A stretch of DNA of 54,485 nucleotides, taken from assembly GCA_944380095.1 (NCBI GenBank), contig CALWGP010000003.1:1-54485 (forward strand), in the 5' to 3' direction. The translations under genes were made by a program, and so were the position numbers. Numbering within the stretch: position 1 is the first letter of the stretch; each line of letters opens with the position of its first letter. The notes beneath the pieces are model-generated. The model ran no database searches, was not told where the DNA came from, and was given only the letters and a program-made list of their open reading frames with translations. Source of the stretch: an uncultured Lachnospiraceae bacterium (GTDB lineage Bacteria > Bacillota > Clostridia > Lachnospirales > Lachnospiraceae). This document shows, in pieces, positions 53,338 to 54,485 of the stretch.

Positions 53338-53374
53338 AAATTTGTTTACATAAATAAATTATGTAAACAAATTT
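53338..53374. repeat. AT-rich palindrome 2
   Basis: AAATTTGTTTACATAA (53338-53353), 5-nt loop ATAAA, TTATGTAAACAAATTT (53359-53374): a perfect 16-bp stem. It ends 26 bp before the next start codon, so it would lie in the 5' leader or overlap the promoter of that gene. Confidence 0.8.
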
Positions 53375-53399
53375 TCACGGAATGAATCGGAGGGTCGCC

Positions 53400-53801
53400 A
53401 TGACGGATCTGGAACGAAAGCTGCAGCTGACAAGACTTTTGCGGGAAGAAAGCGCCATCAACCGGATGAAGATGAAAAACCGGGAAGAAATCCTCTATGG
53501 GAATCCAAAAGCGGTGCTGGGAAAAGAGGAAATGCCGCTGGTCTATGACGGCCCTCTGGAAAAAGAAGGATACGGACAGCTATCTTTTAGTTCTTCGGGA
53601 CGCTCCCTGTTTGGGCTGCGGCTGGCTTTGGCCCTTGTCCTGTTCGGCGCGGTAGTCTATATGGATAAAGCGGGGACCATGCTGGGAGAAACTCCCGCAG
53701 CCCAGGTGATCGCCAGACAGGTGACCGTTTCCTCGGAGGAAAAACTCCGGGACTTTTTCGGACAGTTCGCAGGGCAAGGCGTGGAGGAATCTTTTGAATA
53801 A
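53400..53801 (+). CDS. Small single-pass membrane protein of unknown function
   Basis: The 133-residue protein has a charged N-terminal part (about 1-70, with KLQLTRLLREESAINRMKMKNREEI), one membrane helix at about 72-90 (GLRLALALVLFGAVVYM) and a short outer or cytoplasmic C-terminal part. I do not recognise a family. ATG 53400 follows GGAGGG. The AT-rich palindrome 2 precedes it, which may control its expression. The next gene is a lipoprotein in the same direction, 116 bp on. Confidence 0.68.
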   Translation: MTDLERKLQLTRLLREESAINRMKMKNREEILYGNPKAVLGKEEMPLVYDGPLEKEGYGQLSFSSSGRSLFGLRLALALVLFGAVVYMDKAGTMLGETPAAQVIARQVTVSSEEKLRDFFGQFAGQGVEESFE

Positions 53802-53844
53802 ACGGGATTGCACAATAAACAAATGAAAAAATGATAAAAAATTC

Positions 53845-53873
53845 TTCCAAATCCTTTCGGGATATGGTACGCT
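53845..53873 (+). promoter_or_regulatory. Possible promoter for the lipoprotein gene
   Basis: TTCCAA (53845-53850), 17 bp, TACGCT (53868-53873). Both boxes are weak matches; an AT-rich stretch lies just upstream (53816-53845). Confidence 0.35.
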
Positions 53874-53917
53874 TAACGTGTAAATTTTAACCGGATTCAG
53901 GAAAGGAAGGGGATGAA

Positions 53918-54469
53918 ATGAACAGGTATCGTTACATTTTGGGAACTTTGTTGGTGCTGCTTTCCCTGGTGTGCTTCGGATGCGGGAAGGAAAAAAACAG
54001 CGGGATTTTTGCCCTGGAAGATCTGGTGAATGAAGAGGGGGAATTTCAATATCGGGATATTCCCTTTGGAAGCCCTTATGAAGAAGTCATTTCCCAGATC
54101 CCCATGGATTTTGAAACGATGGACGTAGTGGATTCTGCGGCGGTAACTTGCTATTCCAATGAAAGCTTTGATTTCTATGGGTGCGAGGCGTCCCTTTTCC
54201 TGGACTTTACAGAAGACAAACTGCTAAAGACGGTAAGGGTACAATTTAAGCAGGAAAAAGCGGATGAGGAGCAGTTTAGCGAAATATTTAACGAAATAGC
54301 GGATGATTTGACAGAACTGTACGGGGAAGCAGAAATCAGTAGCGGCGAAGGAGATATTTTTTCGTCGGAAACTCATTCCTGGGACAAAGGAAATACCCGT
54401 TTGCAGGCGGTTTTATTAAAAACGGAAACAGGTGTCAGCGGGGTCATCGGACTATTTAAAAATAACTGA
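53918..54469 (+). CDS. Predicted lipoprotein of unknown function
   Basis: The 183-residue protein starts with a lipoprotein signal: MNRYRYILGTLLVLLSLVCFGC, with the lipobox-type Cys at 22. Processing by Lgt (encoded here at 1019) and signal peptidase II would anchor it to the outer face of the membrane. The mature part is acidic (EDLVNEEGEFQYRDIPFGSPYEEV) with several aromatic residues. I do not recognise the fold. AGGAAAGGAAGGGG precedes the start. Confidence 0.75.
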   Translation: MNRYRYILGTLLVLLSLVCFGCGKEKNSGIFALEDLVNEEGEFQYRDIPFGSPYEEVISQIPMDFETMDVVDSAAVTCYSNESFDFYGCEASLFLDFTEDKLLKTVRVQFKQEKADEEQFSEIFNEIADDLTELYGEAEISSGEGDIFSSETHSWDKGNTRLQAVLLKTETGVSGVIGLFKNN

Positions 54470-54485
54470 AGCATCTTACAAAAAA

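Larger units (their letters stand above)
53044..53399. other. 356-bp non-coding stretch with palindromes
   Basis: Between hisIE and the next gene lie a 22-bp palindrome, two AT-rich 35-37-bp palindromes and, between these, about 155 bp without a convincing gene. A GGCAGGCCCTGCC palindrome occurs near 53193. A weak 27-codon frame begins at GTG 53242. A possible promoter (TTGTCT at 53299-53304, 16 bp, TATAGA at 53321-53326) precedes the second palindrome. Confidence 0.7.

Noticed and set aside
1..54485. CRISPR array, tRNA/rRNA genes, transposases, phage genes
   Set aside because: I looked for regularly spaced repeats, cloverleaf ends and mobile-element proteins on both strands and saw none. 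A dedicated search (tRNAscan, ISfinder) would be decisive.

Overview
This window comes from the chromosome of a GC-rich, spore-forming clostridium, most likely a Lachnospiraceae member. The evidence is the gene content: sporulation genes ytfJ/gerW and ylbJ, the Asp23–FakA–RecG block, a HisZ-dependent short HisG, a zinc-ribbon L28, a FucO-type iron alcohol dehydrogenase, an RsmD–CoaD–YlbJ neighbourhood shared with Bacillus, strong AGGAGG-type ribosome binding sites and frequent GTG/TTG starts. I see no transposase, prophage, CRISPR array, rRNA or tRNA gene. It is mostly core genome with some accessory pieces.

Layout. 1–0.9 kb: a modular hairpin repeat in front of a methyltransferase. 1–4.7 kb: lgt, then a LysR regulator divergent from leuC-leuD. 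4.7–11.5 kb: a two-component system (kinase frameshifted), a DUF134–NifX-like fusion with a His/Cys-rich tail, and a MacAB-like exporter whose adaptor gene is frameshifted. 11.5–14.2 kb (minus strand): an unusual ABC-class ATPase and a DegV protein. 14.3–18.5 kb: a coiled-coil membrane protein, a TPR protein, a NusG-II protein plus Gx transporter pair, then ruvAB. 18.6–24.1 kb: zapA, a U32 protein, and a SEDS/PBP pair for peptidoglycan synthesis. 24.2–26.7 kb: a Nudix hydrolase and the DUF2953–YtfJ sporulation pair. 26.8–28.3 kb (minus): fucO and rpmB. 28.5–38.5 kb: asp23, fakA, recG, parE, parC, rsmD, coaD and a coiled-coil protein, closed by a terminator against inverted ylbJ. 39.8–47.7 kb: a tightly coupled run of RNA-modification, radical SAM, SDR, RluA-type, recU and Nudix genes. 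47.7–53.0 kb: a his operon (hisZ-G-D-B-IE) with a consensus promoter. 53.0–54.5 kb: a non-coding stretch with two related AT-rich palindromes, then two genes of unknown function.

Working together: HisZ/HisG start histidine synthesis, and HisIE, HisB and HisD do later steps; hisC, hisH, hisA and hisF are not here. FakA and the DegV protein are a plausible fatty-acid kinase and carrier pair. RuvAB, RecG and RecU are four branch-migration or resolution functions. The SEDS/PBP pair and Lgt act at the cell envelope.

Most noteworthy: (1) a modular hairpin element found in two copies, each ending in a ribosome binding site, with one copy carrying an extra 64-bp module; (2) a HisA/HisF-like barrel fused to HisIE with both catalytic aspartates replaced; (3) two homopolymer frameshifts plus a four-residue deletion clustered in one sensor/exporter locus; (4) twin AT-rich palindromes downstream of the his operon; (5) a Met/Pro/Ser/Gly tract in the exporter permease. 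I see no clear case for a wholly new multi-gene system; the repeat element is the best candidate for something undescribed.
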